Counted from the first letter of the stretch, positions 10,560 to 22,492 are shown. The stretch is 64,000 bases of DNA from Bettongia penicillata ogilbyi (GCA_023548195.1 JAJHZJ010000220.1:3375870-3439869); one strand, 5' to 3'. Numbers and translations are program-made. Notes: generated from the letters alone by a model not told the origin.

Positions 10560-11935
10560 CTCTTTGTTAAAGTGTCTGCTTCCAGGATGAAGGAAGCATT
10601 GTCCCAAGCTTTAGAGGATTTGTGCAGCTATTTGCAGAGATACTTTTTACGGACCTCTAAGTTTTCAGTTCTTCCAAGATGGTATTATCTAAGAAGAGGT
10701 GTTTACTACTATCTTGGTTTTGTGCTCTGGTCTATGAATGACTACAAGTACTCTTTTCTTCCATGGAACTATGAGGGGTCTCCCTACTCTACTGTGGCCA
10801 CACACTCTGGTTTGCTAGTGCTCCTTCTCACTCTGGAACTACAAACTAGTACTGAGATCCTGGTACCAGTAAAGCAACAGTGTCCTGCCTCAGAGACCCC
10901 TGTAATCTCCTTCTAATCAGTTGTTTGACCCATTTACTTATCTGTGGGCTGAAGGTTCTGGAAGCAGCTGCTGCCACTGCTCATTTGCTAACTTGCCAGA
11001 CCTGCTTCTGATTTACTGAGGACTGGTCTGTGCTGATGTGGCCTGTGCTGGACTGCATTAGACTGTGCCCTTCCCTCTCCCTGGTGTAATACACTTTTCC
11101 CATTCACCTTATAAGTTTTATTAGGCTGCAAAAGTGTACCTCTCCAACTTTTTGTGGTTTCTGCCACTCTAGAATTTGTTTATAGCCATCATTTAAAGAG
11201 ATTCGGAGGAGTTTAGGGGAGTACTCAGGTGAGTTCCTACCATTACTCAAACATCTTGGGTTCATCTTGCCTCTTTCCTTTCTTTTAAATTTAAGCTCTA
11301 CTCCCAGGGTTAAAGGAATACTCTCTCAGGCTTCTTGTGCCTGTTACTCGAGGCCCTGTCTATTTATGTGGTGTCATGATGTTGCTTCTCTGAGGCCACA
11401 GAGGACCGTCATGTCTGGTGACTGATGCCACTGAAATGTCTGGCAGAAACTTGTGGTGAACTGAGCTCCTAGTGGTGATGCCTGGTGTATACTGAGGCCT
11501 GATGGGGTGTTTCTGTGTTTCGTAGGCCTACACTGATGCACACTTAAGTTTGATCACTGGAGGATGCCTGTTTGTTCAGGACTACACTGAAGCACATGGT
11601 GATTCTCAAATTTGGAGTCTGTGGTTCCTGGCTATGCTAAGGCACTTGGGTGTCTGGTTCCACTACTCTGGGGCTCAAGAACTCCCACTGGTTTGCTAAA
11701 CTAGGACTTGCTGTTGGCTTACTGGGACACATCCTGATCTAGATTGTACTCCCTTTCTACCTGAGTGAGGCAAACCATTGTTACATATCTTCCAAGTCTC
11801 TTGGGCTAAATATTGTTTCACCCTCTCTTTATATGGATTCTGCTATACCAGTATCTGTTGTGGGAAATGGTAAATACAGATATTATAGTGATTTACTGCT
11901 TACTCTGCCAACTTGGCTCCCAGAAGTTGAAATAT
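10560..11935 (-). mobile_element. L1 5' UTR of the old element
   Basis: This GC-richer stretch reads on the minus strand as an L1 5' UTR: it begins 'gggagccaagttggca' (11929-11914) and runs to the ORF1 start region near 10560. A second, internal 'aagatgaacccaagatg' phrase near 11265 could be a second 5'-UTR unit or a tandem promoter monomer. In life this segment would carry the internal pol II promoter. The 114-codon plus-strand frame at 10572-10916 is antisense and shows no domain. Confidence 0.6.
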
Positions 11936-12114
11936 TATTATTGGTATCTTTCAAATTGTATCTTTGTGTTAGCTAGGAAGTGGTTGATCAAATACACTCC
12001 ATATTTTCTCTTGATGTGGGTTCCTGAAAATAAACCCAAGGTCATAAAGCAGTTTGAGTCAACATCTAATCATTACCACATCTCAGTTCAAAATTAATGC
12101 TTAGAAGGCTTTCT

Positions 12115-12250
12115 GTCCCATTTTCTCACTTTACTAATGAGGAAATGAAGGACTCATAGGCCGTAAGTGACTTGCTCAAGTACACATACATAGTATCTTA
12201 TGAAGTGTTAGAATTTAAATTCTCTGTATTCAAGGCAATGTTATTTTCAC
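12115..12250 (-). mobile_element. MIR-family SINE fragment
   Basis: Reversed core: 'cattttctcactttactaat', 'gaggaaatgaaggactcata', 'aagtgacttgctcaagtaca'. It is a weak old copy. Confidence 0.55.
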
Positions 12251-12289
12251 TGTACTTCAAAGTCTAATGGTTCTCAAGTAATTTGACAG

Positions 12290-12425
12290 CAATCCTGTGG
12301 TTATTTTCATTTTACTGATATCTCAAAATGGCAATATAACTTATTCTCCCATAACAGAACTAGTAAACGGCATGGCTGGTTTTCAACTGCAATCTCTTTT
12401 TTTTTCCAAGCCTAGTATCCTTTTT
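12290..12425 (-). mobile_element. MIR-like SINE fragment
   Basis: Faint reversed MIR text ('ttattttcattttactgata', 'ctggttttcaactgcaatct'). It may be part of the same insertion as 12115-12250 or a second one. Confidence 0.35.
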
Positions 12426-12429
12426 GTGA

Positions 12430-13030
12430 TCCCTAGAAATATTTGTTTACACAATTTGACCATTCCTGATGGCATTTTAAAACAGTAAGTTTTTTTATCC
12501 CTCAAATTGCTCTTTGAACTTCTAAAGCACCATCATTTAACTAATGAAGTACATCTTCTAAAAGAATTATGGCACCTTTCTGCAAGGTTAGGATTTAAAT
12601 AGTGCTGACAATATATGCCTACATTAATCAATGTGTGGAGTATCCAGAGTAAATTATGAAATAATGATCTCTGCCTTTAATAAAATAGAAAAGTCCTATA
12701 CCTATAAAAGCCAATATTTATTTTCAGTCTCAACAAGAGAAAATAAATTTCGCAAGTCAAAGTGTATACAATTCTTACCAGCAGATGGTATGAAATAAGT
12801 ATAAAAGTTGCAGTCAATAATGTAATAGAAAGAATTTAACAATTGGATTTCAATTTGAACTAGAAAAAATAAACTGACAATAACAATTTCCTCATGTAAC
12901 AAATTCAATCTGTTTAATTTATGCTAGCTATGAGATTTCTTAGCTACATCTCAATCAGAATCCAGAGTCCTTGGAGGAAAACAATTAAACTTCTCAACCA
13001 GATTATAAAGATTTAAAATACAATGCATGG
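12430..13030. other. Unassigned AT-rich sequence
   Basis: I recognise no repeat, and the short minus-strand frame at 12702-12908 has no domain. Confidence 0.35.
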
Positions 13031-13245
13031 AAACCTCTCTGGGACTCAGTTTTCACATCCATAGAATAAATGGGTTGGGTTAATTGATATATGTTGCATT
13101 TTAACACTAAATGATTTTATTGATGAATCTACTAGAGATTACAGACAGTTTTACTTCTTGAATATATGTCCCATCACCCAAGACAGTACCCAGTACCTAT
13201 TTGCTGCTTAATTAAACATTTTCAGATTGATTAATTATTTGAATA
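13030..13245 (+). mobile_element. MIR/L2 3'-end-like scraps
   Basis: 'tctgggactcagttttcaca' resembles the MIR core. 'gacagtacccagtacctatt' followed by 'gcttaattaaac' resembles the 3' end shared by MIR and L2. Both are very degraded. Confidence 0.3.
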
Positions 13246-14084
13246 CGTTTTCCATGAACTTCATTGTGTAAGAGGCCTTAAAATGACTTCTCTGGGAATG
13301 GACTCAATTTGAGATTCAAAATTACTCCAAATAGCATTCTAAGTCCCTTCTGTGGAACTGCAGTGGTTTATCACATCCTTACAACATTAAGAACAAGATC
13401 AATTTACAGAAAAGAGGAGGTATGACAGTTTCAGGAAAACCTATTAACAGTAAACTCTCCCAATAACACAGTACCCAAGCAAACTACTTTAATCCACCCA
13501 GGGATAGATGTTAAGTGAAGTTTAACCTCGATTGTTTGTGAAGACTTCACTAGAAAAGTAGAATAAAATCTGTTAGTTACATTCCCCTAAGATGAGCAAG
13601 AACAATGATTTGTCATATTGTCTGGATTACAATTGTTATTTTCCACAGATCACTAAAACATTATACATTTGTCATCAATGCACCATCAAAAACCAGTTAA
13701 TGTCTGCAGAGGACCTGGAATAGTTTGACTCAATGTAGATGTGAAGCATACATGTGGAAAAATCATATCTGGAGAGTGCTTGTTATCTCAATTATCAAGA
13801 ATCTTCATCACTTTGAAAAAGGTAACCCTTCATGCCTTAACTGCATGGGAAACAAAGTAGCTCCACACACAGAGAAATCCTAAAATTTCAGAAATTAATT
13901 TCTCTTTAGTATCCTTCATTTTAACTTTTCAGAATTTCTGCATCTCAGAAGAAGCACAAACTTCTTGCCTCCACTAAATGTCTTGGAAAAGTTTTTAGGA
14001 CTTTCTCCCCGCAAAGAAGTTTCTTTGTTTCTAAAGCAAAGTAGGATCGTGTTCCCCTTGTAAGGAGTTTATTACAAGTGTAAT
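13246..14084. other. Unassigned sequence
   Basis: There is no recognisable repeat or coding signal. A minus-strand frame at 13945-14184 runs partly antisense through the next SINE. Confidence 0.35.
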
Positions 14085-14345
14085 AATGTGATTCAGTGGA
14101 TACAGTAATAGGCCTGGAGTCAGGAAGTCCTGAGTTGAAATGTGAACTCTGACATGTAAAGCTATGTGACCCTGGGCAAGTCAATTAGCTCCTATTTACC
14201 TCATTTTCGTCATTTATGAAGTAGAGGTAATAACAATACCTACCTCCAAAGATATTTTGTAAGGATTAAACAATATAATAATTATAAAGCAAGTAGCACA
14301 AATTGAGTAAATAGTAAGCACTATAAAAATATTGCATGTTGATGT
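14085..14345 (+). mobile_element. MIR-family SINE, near full length
   Basis: Head 'gattcagtggatacagtaat', then 'cctggagtcaggaagtcctg' and 'agttgaaatgtgaactctga', core 'tgtgaccctgggcaagtcaa', and 3' part 'aacaatacctacctccaaag' ending 'atagtaagcactataaaaat'. All parts are in order. Confidence 0.8.
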
Positions 14346-14439
14346 TTGTTATTGTTATTATTATTTGAAAGAACAATAACAATGAATAATATTTATTTTA
14401 CCTTCAGAGTTTCCAAAAGTTATATTTTTGATTAAGATT

Positions 14440-14592
14440 TAGAGCAGGGGTGAGCAAACAGCAACCTAACTTTGCAAGGTCAGTGAGCTAAAGACAGATA
14501 TAGTATTTTTAGCTTTGAAGACCATACCAAAACAGACAGTAGGACAGATTTGGTTGGTGGGCCCTACTTTGTTTACCTTTGACTTACAGGAA
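14440..14592 (+). mobile_element. hAT-like non-autonomous DNA element relic
   Basis: It begins 'caggggtgagcaaacagc' and has 'tttttagctttgaagaccat', 'acagatttggttggtgggcc' and 'ctactttgtttacctttgac'. The first and last blocks look like terminal inverted repeats of a Charlie-type element of the 'caggggtcagcaaac' class. It has no transposase capacity. Confidence 0.5.
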
Positions 14593-15956
14593 GACTAAAA
14601 CTTTGATTTAGCTTTGCATCCTCCTCCTTATCACATTCACCTCTCCAGTCAATTTTCTTTAGTTTTAAGGGTTTTAGAACATAATTTTTAAATGTTTAAT
14701 TAAAAAAACCCTGTTGTCTGGAACAATGAATAATTTCTAAACTAAAGACAGTTGCAGTTTCATTGATAAACATATAATCAGAAAGAAATAAGTTTAATTC
14801 CTGTGTCTAACACCCACACCTATGACACATATGTATCTGTGCAGGAGCATATCCATATATGTGTATATGTTGCTATGGGAAAGTTTATAAGCTCTATACA
14901 AATTCTCTTAATATCAATTATAAAAAAGATTGTGATCTGTTAAAGTTTTGCATTGTTTATCTCACACTTTTCCTAATTAATTTATTGTTCCCACATGTAC
15001 TTCACCTTGTCGAATATACTTTCAATTTTCAAGGCAGACATTAAAAAAAATTGTTGCCAAGAAAAAAAGACACATCTTTGAGCCAATTCGTTTCAGACCC
15101 TTAAGATACATTTAAAATGAACTGATTTCAAAACTGAATTTTGATTACTATATTAAATATTTAAAGTTTATTAATAAAACTTAGTTAAAGGAATAAAGTG
15201 ATTAATATTTAGAACTATCGCCCCCTTTCTATCTCCTCACAATAAAAATAACTTGTTAATTTTGTTTTTCATGTGTCAAATTCTTGAGTATAGACTAGGA
15301 GGCAAAGACTGTGATTTCATTGGTGTGGATATCACAAGAAGGAACACTTTCGGAGCAACACACAATGTTCTTCTGAAATAGTGCATCCTTCTATTGGATT
15401 TCTCTATTCTCATCCCTTTGCTGCTGAATTTCAGTAGATATTAACAATATAAAAATAGATAGAATCATGCCACTTTTCACTGAATCTTGGAACAATTGTG
15501 TATAGTTCTTTAGTTGTGAATCACTGAATTATGGATTGAGTAAATATTGAATACGTGAAAATTCATGGCACTAAGTTCTAAGCATACAATGAGAGAAGTA
15601 AAACATTCTCTGCCATGAAGGAACTCACATTCTAAAGAGGGAAGCAACACATGTTGATAGTTTCATGGTAAGTTGGAGAAATTTTATTCTCAAGATGCAG
15701 CTACGAAGCACCGCAATATCTCATGTCATTTCTAATAGTAAAATTTCAGTTTCTGTTCTTAAGCCATTCAAAAGTGCAAAGGACTTTAGTGATAAGGATT
15801 TTATTTTCTTGATCTTCAGTAGCTGTGATAACAACAGTTGCACAAGCAGTGACTATTTTGCATCTCTACAGGTGTTGCTTCTCAGGATGATGGCTATGAA
15901 TTCTTGGACACTGGGCTACAAACATTGTTATTCAAATAACTCTTAGTCATATCCAT
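14593..15956. other. Mostly unassigned AT-rich sequence
   Basis: Around 15540-15655, 'gaaggaactcacattctaaa' resembles part of the unnamed old repeat seen at 47890-48290. Nothing else is recognised. The plus-strand frame at 15665-15946 has no domain. Confidence 0.3.
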
Positions 15957-16228
15957 GGGGCAGCTAGTTGGTGCAGTGGATAGAGCAACAGTGCAGGAGT
16001 CAGGAGGACCTGAGTTCAAATCTCACCTCAGAGACCCCAATTGCCTCATCCTGGGTCATATTCATCCTAATGAATATCTGGTCACTGGATTCAGATGACT
16101 TGGAGGAGAAGTGAGACTGGTGCCCTGCACAGCCCTCCCTCACTTAAAACAAAGTCAAGTGCAAGTCTTGTTATCATTTCTCTGATGGCATGGTCTTCTT
16201 CAGTAATGAAGGATGAACACACACACAG
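15957..16228 (+). mobile_element. Marsupial tRNA-headed SINE with RTE-like tail
   Basis: Head 'ggggcagctagttggtgcag' then 'tggatagagcaacag', B-box-like 'gagttcaaatctcacc', and tail 'acagccctccctcacttaaa' with 'ctgatggcatggtcttcttc', ending in a short CA run. The tail matches the ends of the composite repeats at 3515 and 58536. Part of the CORE-like middle (about 40 bp) is absent compared with the copies at 21005 and 36605. Confidence 0.85.
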
Positions 16229-17030
16229 TTATAAGCATAGAAGCAAATAAATAAATACTTTATAATTAGAATAAGCACTGAACCACTTTGACTTGTTCCA
16301 GATCCAAGCTAAACCAAACCTTTTAGCCTTAGAGGTAAGTCTAAATATAGGAGTTAATAAAACATAGACTGGGAGTCTATGATCAAACTCCCCTCTCCCA
16401 TTATTTCACTAAAACAGCAATATTTTCCAATCAATTACAGTTATTCAGCTACTAAAGATCATTCATGACTCACAATTTGCTTCTTTTCCAAGTTCTGCTC
16501 TGCTTTGTTACATGAATCGCCAAAGGCCATGATTTCCTCAGCCTTTCTTCGTGTCTTTCCGGCAGTCAGAGGAAAGCACATATAGGTTCTATTTCCTTAT
16601 ACCCCTTCACTGTACTTGCACTTGTTCCATAAACACATACATAGCAGCAGTGTGTTCATTCACTCGTGCCATTGACGTCCTTGCATTGTACATCATTCCA
16701 TATCACATCAGTTTTTGTGATCAGAATCACATAACTCATGGGCATTAACCATTTTGAACTTTCTCCAAGTCATTTTGTGCTGGATTTAACTGAAATCATA
16801 GAGATAATCATTGGTGACACAGAACATACCTAAACATCCCAAAATGTTTTTTTTATCTTCTTTCCATGTTCCTAAAATGCATTTTGAATTTGAAAAATAT
16901 CAACGTTTATCTATATAAGTTGGCATTCTCCACAACTAGTCAATCACAATCTAGTGATGTGAGTCTCTCATGTACTACTCCTGTCTATGTTCTTCCAAGG
17001 TCCTGGGGATCTGCCCTGTATTTTCATTTA
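16229..17030. other. Unassigned sequence
   Basis: No repeat head or coding signal is recognised. Short frames here lack domains. Confidence 0.35.
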
Positions 17031-18230
17031 TTTTCCTAAAGAGTATTTTTTTCAAGTATATGTAAATATAGTTTTCAATATTCAGTTTTGTAATATGTTG
17101 AGTTGCTTTTTTTGCTCCATCCTTCCCACAAACCCTCCCCAAAACATCAATATATCTGTATACATGAACAATCATTTTAGACATGTTTCCACATTAGTTA
17201 TTTAGTGAAAGCAGGACCAGAACAAAATGTAAAAGCCATTAAAAAGAAAAGAAAAATGAAAATGCTTCACTTTGATCTACATTCAGATCTTTTAATTCTT
17301 TCTCTAAATGTATTTTCCATCGTGAGTCCTTTGGAATTGTCTTAGATCACTGTAATGCTGAGAAGAGCTAAGACTCATAGTTAATTATCACATAAAATGT
17401 TCTTGCTGTATACAATGTTTTTATAGTTCTTTTCCATTTGACCATTATAAGTTCATGTAAATCTTTACAGGTTTTTTTTTGTCTGAAATCCACCTGATCA
17501 TAATTTCTTACAGCACAATAGCATCCCATTACATTCATATACCACATCAAGTTCAACCAATTAATCCCCACAACTTCCAATTTTTTTGCCACAACAAAAA
17601 GAGCTGGTTTCAATAGTTATGGACAAGTGGGTGCTTTTCCTTTTCTTAGGATCTCCTTGGTATACAGTGTTATTCCTGGATGGAAGGGTAAGAAATGTTT
17701 CATTGTCATTGAAACTTATAGATGTGAAATGGTACCTCAGACTTATTTTAATTTGCATTTCTCTAATGAATAGTGATTTATAACATTGTTTTCATAGGGT
17801 TGTAGATAATTTTAACTCCTTCCTCTGAAAACTGACTATTCATATTCTTTGTTCATTGATTACCTGGGGAGCGACTTGTAGTCTTATAAATGTGACTCAG
17901 TTCCCTATAAATTTTAGAAAAGAGAAATTTATCAGAGAATTTGGTTATAAAAATTGTTTGCCAGCTTTTTGCTTTTCTTATAACATTAATTGCAAAGTAT
18001 TTATTCATGCAAATTCTTTTTAATTTAATGTAATCAAAATTATCCAGTTTGCATTTCATAACATTCTCTTATTTGTATCTCTTATTTGATAACAAATCAT
18101 TCCTTTATCCATAGATCTGATGGCAAGTCCTGTCTTAATTTGCTAATTGTATAAACCTTTGTGTGTCTATGTCTAAATCTTGTACCCATTCTAAAATTAA
18201 TATGCTATTAAGTCTTACAATGTCTATCTA
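17031..18230 (-). mobile_element. 5'-truncated L1 (3' UTR plus ORF2 end)
   Basis: Minus-strand landmarks of an L1 3' end: 'aagtatatgtaaatatagtt', 'acaatcattttagacatgtt', 'tttctctaaatgtattttcc', then ORF2 end text 'tttaatttgcatttctctaa', 'gtgattt' and 'taatcaaaattatccagttt', which recurs at 23677-23700 in the better L1. The copy stops where the HAL1 begins at 18231. That edge is either the truncation point or the HAL1 insertion point. Confidence 0.75.
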
Positions 18231-20980
18231 GGGGGAGGAGCCAAGATGGCAGAGTAGAAAGACTCACATATCCACAGCCCATAAATTTCCTGTAAAAAGA
18301 ACTCCCCACAAATTTTGGAGAACTGCAAACTGCGCACCAATGCAGTGGAAGAGATTTCAGTTCCAGAGAGCCCTGGAAAGCCATCCACAGGGGTCAGTTG
18401 TGCTGTGGACAGCAGAGCCCACCACTGAGCTGCCCTGGCCACGCGGCCCCAGAGGAGCAGATCCTAGCAGGCTTCAGGGACGTAACCTGCCGCGACCGTG
18501 AAGGTCCCTCCACCCACAGGCACTACAGGTCAGTGAGAGAGACTTCTGGGCTGGCCGAAAGGGGAGCAGGATGTCTCCATGACCTGGGCCTCCTAGGGAG
18601 GCAGTGACAGAGGCATTGGTGGCCCAGGACAACCCAAGCAGGCAGGGGCTCAGGGCCATTACCAAAGGTCTCTGCATAAATCCCCTGAGGAAACTGAGCC
18701 TGGGAGGCGGACCTGCCCCAACCCAAGCACCAGAGTTTAAGATCACATTGTGTAACAGCTGCTCCCACCATGGAAAGCCCTGAGGCTGGGAAGCAGCATT
18801 TGAATCTCAGACCCCAAGCACTAGCTGGGCAGATTTAGGCAGGGGTGGAGAGGAATCTCAGAATTCAAGTAACTGGCTGGGAAAACGGCCAGAAAAGGGA
18901 AAAAAAAATAAGACCATAGAAGGTTACTTTCTTGGGGAAGAGATGTTCCCTCCTCCCTTCATTTCTCATGAGGAAGTACAATGCTTGCCATCAGGGAAAG
19001 ACATGGAGGTCGGGCCCTCTTTATCCAAGATATCTGAAGTAGATGTCCAGTGGGCTCAGGCCATGGAAGAGCTCAAAAAGGATTTTGAAAATCAAGTTAG
19101 ACAGGGGGAGGAAAAACTGGGAAGAGAAATGAGAGAGATGCAAGAAAAGCGTGAAAAATGGCTCAATACCTTGCTAAAGGAGACCCAAAAAATGCTGAAG
19201 AAAATAACACCTTAAAAAATAAGCTAACTCAATTGGCAAAAGAGGTTCAAAAATCCAATGAGGAGAAGAATGCTTTCAAAAGCAGAATTAGCTAAGTGGA
19301 AAAAGAGGTTCAAAAGCTCACTGAAGATAATAGTTCTCTCAAGATTAGAATGGAACAGATGGAATCTAATGACTTTCTGAGAAACCAAGAAATCACAAAA
19401 CAAAACCAAAAGAATGAAAAAATGGAACATAATGTGAAATATCTCATTGGAAAAACAATTGACCTGGAAAATAGATCCAGAAGAGACAATTTAAAATTAT
19501 GGGACTACCTGAAAGTTATGATCAAAAAAAGAGCCTAGACATCATCTTCCATGAAATTATCGAGGAAAACTGCCGTGATATTCTACAACCAGAGGGCAAA
19601 ATAAGTATTGAAAGAATCCATTGATCACTGCCTGAAAGAGATCCAAAAAGAGAAACTCCTAGGAACATTGTGGCCAAATTCCAGAATTCCCAGGTCAAGG
19701 AGAAAATATTGCAAGCAGCTAGAAAGAAACAATTCCAGTATTGTGGAAATACAATCAGGATAACTCAAGATCTAGCAGCTTCTACATTAAGTGATTGAAG
19801 GGACTGGAATAGGATATTCCAGAAGTCAAAGGAACTAGGACTCAAACCAAGATTCACCTACCCAGCAAAACTGAGTATAATACTTCAGGGGAAAATATGG
19901 TCTTTCAATGAAACAGAGGACTTTCAAGCATTCCTGATGAAAAGACCAGAGCTGAAAAGAAAATTTGACTTTCAAACACAAGAATGAGAAGAAGCATGAA
20001 AAAGTGAACAGTAAAGAGAAGTCATAAGGGACTTACCAAAAGTGAACTGTTTACATTCCTACATGGAAAAACAATATTTGTAACTCTTAAAATTTTTCAG
20101 GATCTGAATAGTTGGTGGGATTATACACACACATGTACACACATGCACGCACATACAGAGACAGAGAGCACAGAGTGAATTGAATAGAATGGGACCATAT
20201 CTTAAAAGAAATTAAGGTAAATGGTGAGAGAGAAATATAGTGGGAGGAAAGAGGGTGAAATGGAATGGGGTACATTATATCTTATTCAAGAGGAAAGCAG
20301 GAGACTTTTTAGTGGAGGGAAAAAGAGGAGAGCTGAGAAAAGAAAAAAAAAACAAGAAGTTTACCTTCATCACATTTGACTAAAGGAAGGAATAAAATGC
20401 ACACTCATTTAAGTATGAAAACATATCTTACAATACAGGAAAGTGGAGATAAGCAAGGGCAGGGGGAATGATGGTAGGAAGAGCAATGGGAGGAGGGAGC
20501 AATTTGAAGTCAACACTCAGGAGGGATAGGATCAAAAGATAGAATAGAAACAATGGGGGGCAGGATAAGATGGAGGGAAATACAGTTAGTCTTACACAAC
20601 ACGACTATTATCGAAGTCATTTGCAAAACTACACAGATATGGCCTATATTGAATTGTCTCCTTTCCCAAAGGGAATGGGTGGGGACGGAGGGATGGGGAG
20701 AATTTGGAACTTAAAGTTTTAGAAACAACTGTTTAGTACTGTTGTTACTATTAGGAAATAAGAAATACAGGTAATGGGGAATAGAAAGTCATCTGGCCCT
20801 ACAGGACAAAAGAGAAGATGGGGACAAGAGAAGGGAGTGATGATACAAGAGAGGGCAGATTGGTGATAGGGAAAATTAGATTGCTCGGTGTATTGGGGTG
20901 GGAGGAAGGGATAAAAGGGGAGAAAATTTGGAACCCAAAATTTTGTAAAAATGAATGTAAAAAGTTAAATAAAAAAAAAT
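18231..20980 (+). mobile_element. HAL1 (ORF1-only half-L1), near full length, copy 1
   Basis: It starts with the L1-type leader 'gggggaggagccaagatggc', has about 700 bp of GC-richer 5' UTR, one ORF1 (18943-19987), about 1 kb of purine-rich 3' UTR, and ends in an A-rich tail at 20971-20979. No endonuclease or reverse-transcriptase text follows ORF1, so this is an ORF1-only derivative that would need ORF2p from a full L1 to move. Purine-rich words 'gaggaggga', 'gggagaaatttgga'-like and 'aatgtaaaaagttaaataaa' recur at the ends of copies 2 and 3. A SINE lies in its tail. Confidence 0.85.
18943..19987 (+). pseudogene. HAL1 ORF1 remnant (RNA-binding protein)
   Basis: ORF1p coats L1 RNA as a trimeric nucleic-acid chaperone. 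Here an N-terminal segment (18943-19215) is Glu/Lys-rich and coiled-coil-like (EELKKDFENQV, REMREMQEKR). The second part (19296-19538, another frame) continues the coil and reaches the ENRSRRDNLK motif that opens the RRM-like domain. A third frame to 19987 carries C-terminal-domain text (REKILQAARKKQ-like, TIRITQDLA, TYPAKLS, FLMKRPELK). I infer single-base losses in A-runs near 19185 and 19493 and in-frame stops at 19293, 19622 and 19796, so it is dead. About 350 codons is normal for an L1 ORF1. The start at 18943 is the first Met of the open block and is not certain. Confidence 0.8.
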
Positions 20981-21313
20981 ATTTTGTGTGTATGTGTGTG
21001 TCTGTATTTGTCCTTTGTTGCCAAAGAAGACCATGCCATCAGATAAATAATGACATGGCTTGCACTTGATTTTGTTTTGAGTGAGGGAGGGCTGTGCAGG
21101 TCACCAGCCTCGCTTCTTCCCCAGAGTCATCTGAATCTAGTGACCAGATATTCATCAGGATGACTGGAGATGATCAAAGATAAGGCATTTGGGGTGAGTG
21201 ACTTGCCCAAAGTCACCCAACTAGTGAGTGTTAAGTGTCTGAGGTGAGATTTGAAGTCAGGTCTTCCTGACTCCTGCACTAGTACTTTATCCACTACACC
21301 ACTTAGCTGCCCA
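20981..21313 (-). mobile_element. tRNA-headed SINE inserted in the HAL1 tail
   Basis: Read on the minus strand: head 'gggcagctaagtggtgtagt', B-box-like 'gacttcaaatctcacctcag', core 'tgactttgggcaagtcactc', middle 'tcatcctgatgaatatctgg', tail 'acagccctccctcactcaaa' and 'ctgatggcatggtcttcttt', ending in a CA-rich run. It is bounded on the left by the HAL1 A-run and on the right by a 14-base A-run (21318-21331), consistent with insertion into an A-rich tail. Confidence 0.9.
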
Positions 21314-22016
21314 ACAGAAAAAAAAAAAAATAAGATAATAATGAATATCTATAATGAGGATTTGTTTCCATAAATCATGCTGGTTTAATATTAAGGGTCA
21401 TAGAGTCATCGAGCAAGGTTATCTTCTACCTATGAATATGTTTCCTTATCTCTTCTCCAGGGTAATCACTGGATATGATTACTTAAAAATATTCATTTTT
21501 TCTACTGGAAATGCCAGTTATAGTAACAATACAATCAGAAAGTATTGAAAAAAATAAGCATAGGCAAATAGCAAATAAAATTATCATTTTCATGATAATA
21601 CAATGATTTATTTAGAGATCTTTAGAGATTTAATTTAAAAAAATGCTAATTGAAAAAATAACCAAAATTTCAATCTATAAAATAAACATCCATCATTATT
21701 TGTGTGTATTGTCAACAGTATTTAGAAGGAAGAGGTAGAAAGCGAAATTCTAATTAAAATTACTGCAAATAGTATGAATTATTTGGAAATCTACTTGCTA
21801 AGACATGCACAGGGATTTTATAAACATAATTACAAAACACTTTTCACAACAAAATGGTTTTCCATAATTAGATAAATAGTTGGAAAAATAGTAATTACTT
21901 AGGTGTAGGCCAAGTTAATAGAAAAAATTGCAATACTATTTAAATTAATTTACTTATGCAGAATCATACTAAATATATTAAAGAATTATTTATAACGCTA
22001 AAGATAAGTCATCTTG
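21314..22016. other. Unassigned AT-rich sequence
   Basis: It begins with an A-run (21318-21331). No repeat family or coding signal is recognised in the rest. Confidence 0.4.
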
Positions 22017-22492
22017 TGGGGGAAAACAGGGCAAGAACATCAAAGAAATTAGTTTTAATGAATAGTTGGTGACCTAGCTATATCAGATCACCAACTATGT
22101 TACAAAGTTGTAGTCATCAAAACCATTTGGTACTGAATCAAAAATAAAGTGCTTGATCAATGGAATAGATTAAGCACACATATCAAGAAGCAAATGAGCA
22201 CAGAAATCTAACGTTTGATAAACCCAAAGATCCTAGCTACTGGGAAAAGTACTCAGTATTCATCAAGAACTGTCTGGAAAACTGGAAGATAAGTTGGTAG
22301 AAACTAGGTATAGGTTAACATGTCACAATGTATACCAAGACAAAACTCAGTGTGTACATGATTTAGAAATGACAGGCGATATCCTAAACAAATGAATGAA
22401 GATGGATTAAATGACCTGTCAGATCTACCAATAGAGGAAGAGTTAATGACCAAACAAGAGATAAAGATGTTCAGGGGAGGTAAAAATATAAA
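22017..22492 (+). mobile_element. L1 ORF2 fragment, plus strand
   Basis: Landmarks of the region downstream of the RT: 'gggcaagaacatcaaagaaa', 'cctagctatatcagatcacc', 'gtagtcatcaaaaccatttg', 'tgatcaatggaatagattaa', 'gtttgataaacccaaagatc', 'tgaccaaacaagagataaag'. The same text occurs in reverse at 23700-24200. It ends at the 3' end of the oppositely oriented L1, so it was probably cut by that insertion or truncated beforehand. No open frame remains. Confidence 0.75.

Larger units (their letters stand above)
6345..11935 (-). mobile_element. Old L1 with deleted RT core and nested L1 inserts
   Basis: Minus-strand order from right to left: 5' UTR beginning 'gggagccaagttggca' near 11930; ORF1 start region near 10560; ORF1 body to about 8730; inter-ORF spacer about 8050-8500; ORF2 endonuclease start near 8045, where the reverse complement resembles the usual ITMNVNG beginning; ORF2 C-terminus at 7050-7600; and a 3' UTR down to 6345. 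The ORF2 parts join near 7600-7625, so roughly 2.6 kb containing the reverse transcriptase is missing. Two foreign L1 3' ends interrupt ORF1 (9412-9735 and 9868-10290). The whole element is heavily mutated and certainly inactive. Domain boundaries are approximate and come from comparison with the L1 at 22500-26893. Confidence 0.75.

Noticed and set aside
10572..10916. 114-codon plus-strand frame with many Tyr and Leu
   Set aside because: It is antisense to an L1 5' UTR and has no domain.
15957..16030. tRNA gene
   Set aside because: The tRNA-like head belongs to a SINE with a long non-tRNA body; the same holds for the heads near 239, 21300, 36915 and 53250.
18398..18771. Several overlapping 70-90 codon frames on both strands
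   Set aside because: They fall in the GC-richer HAL1 5' UTR, where stops are rarer; none matches ORF1.
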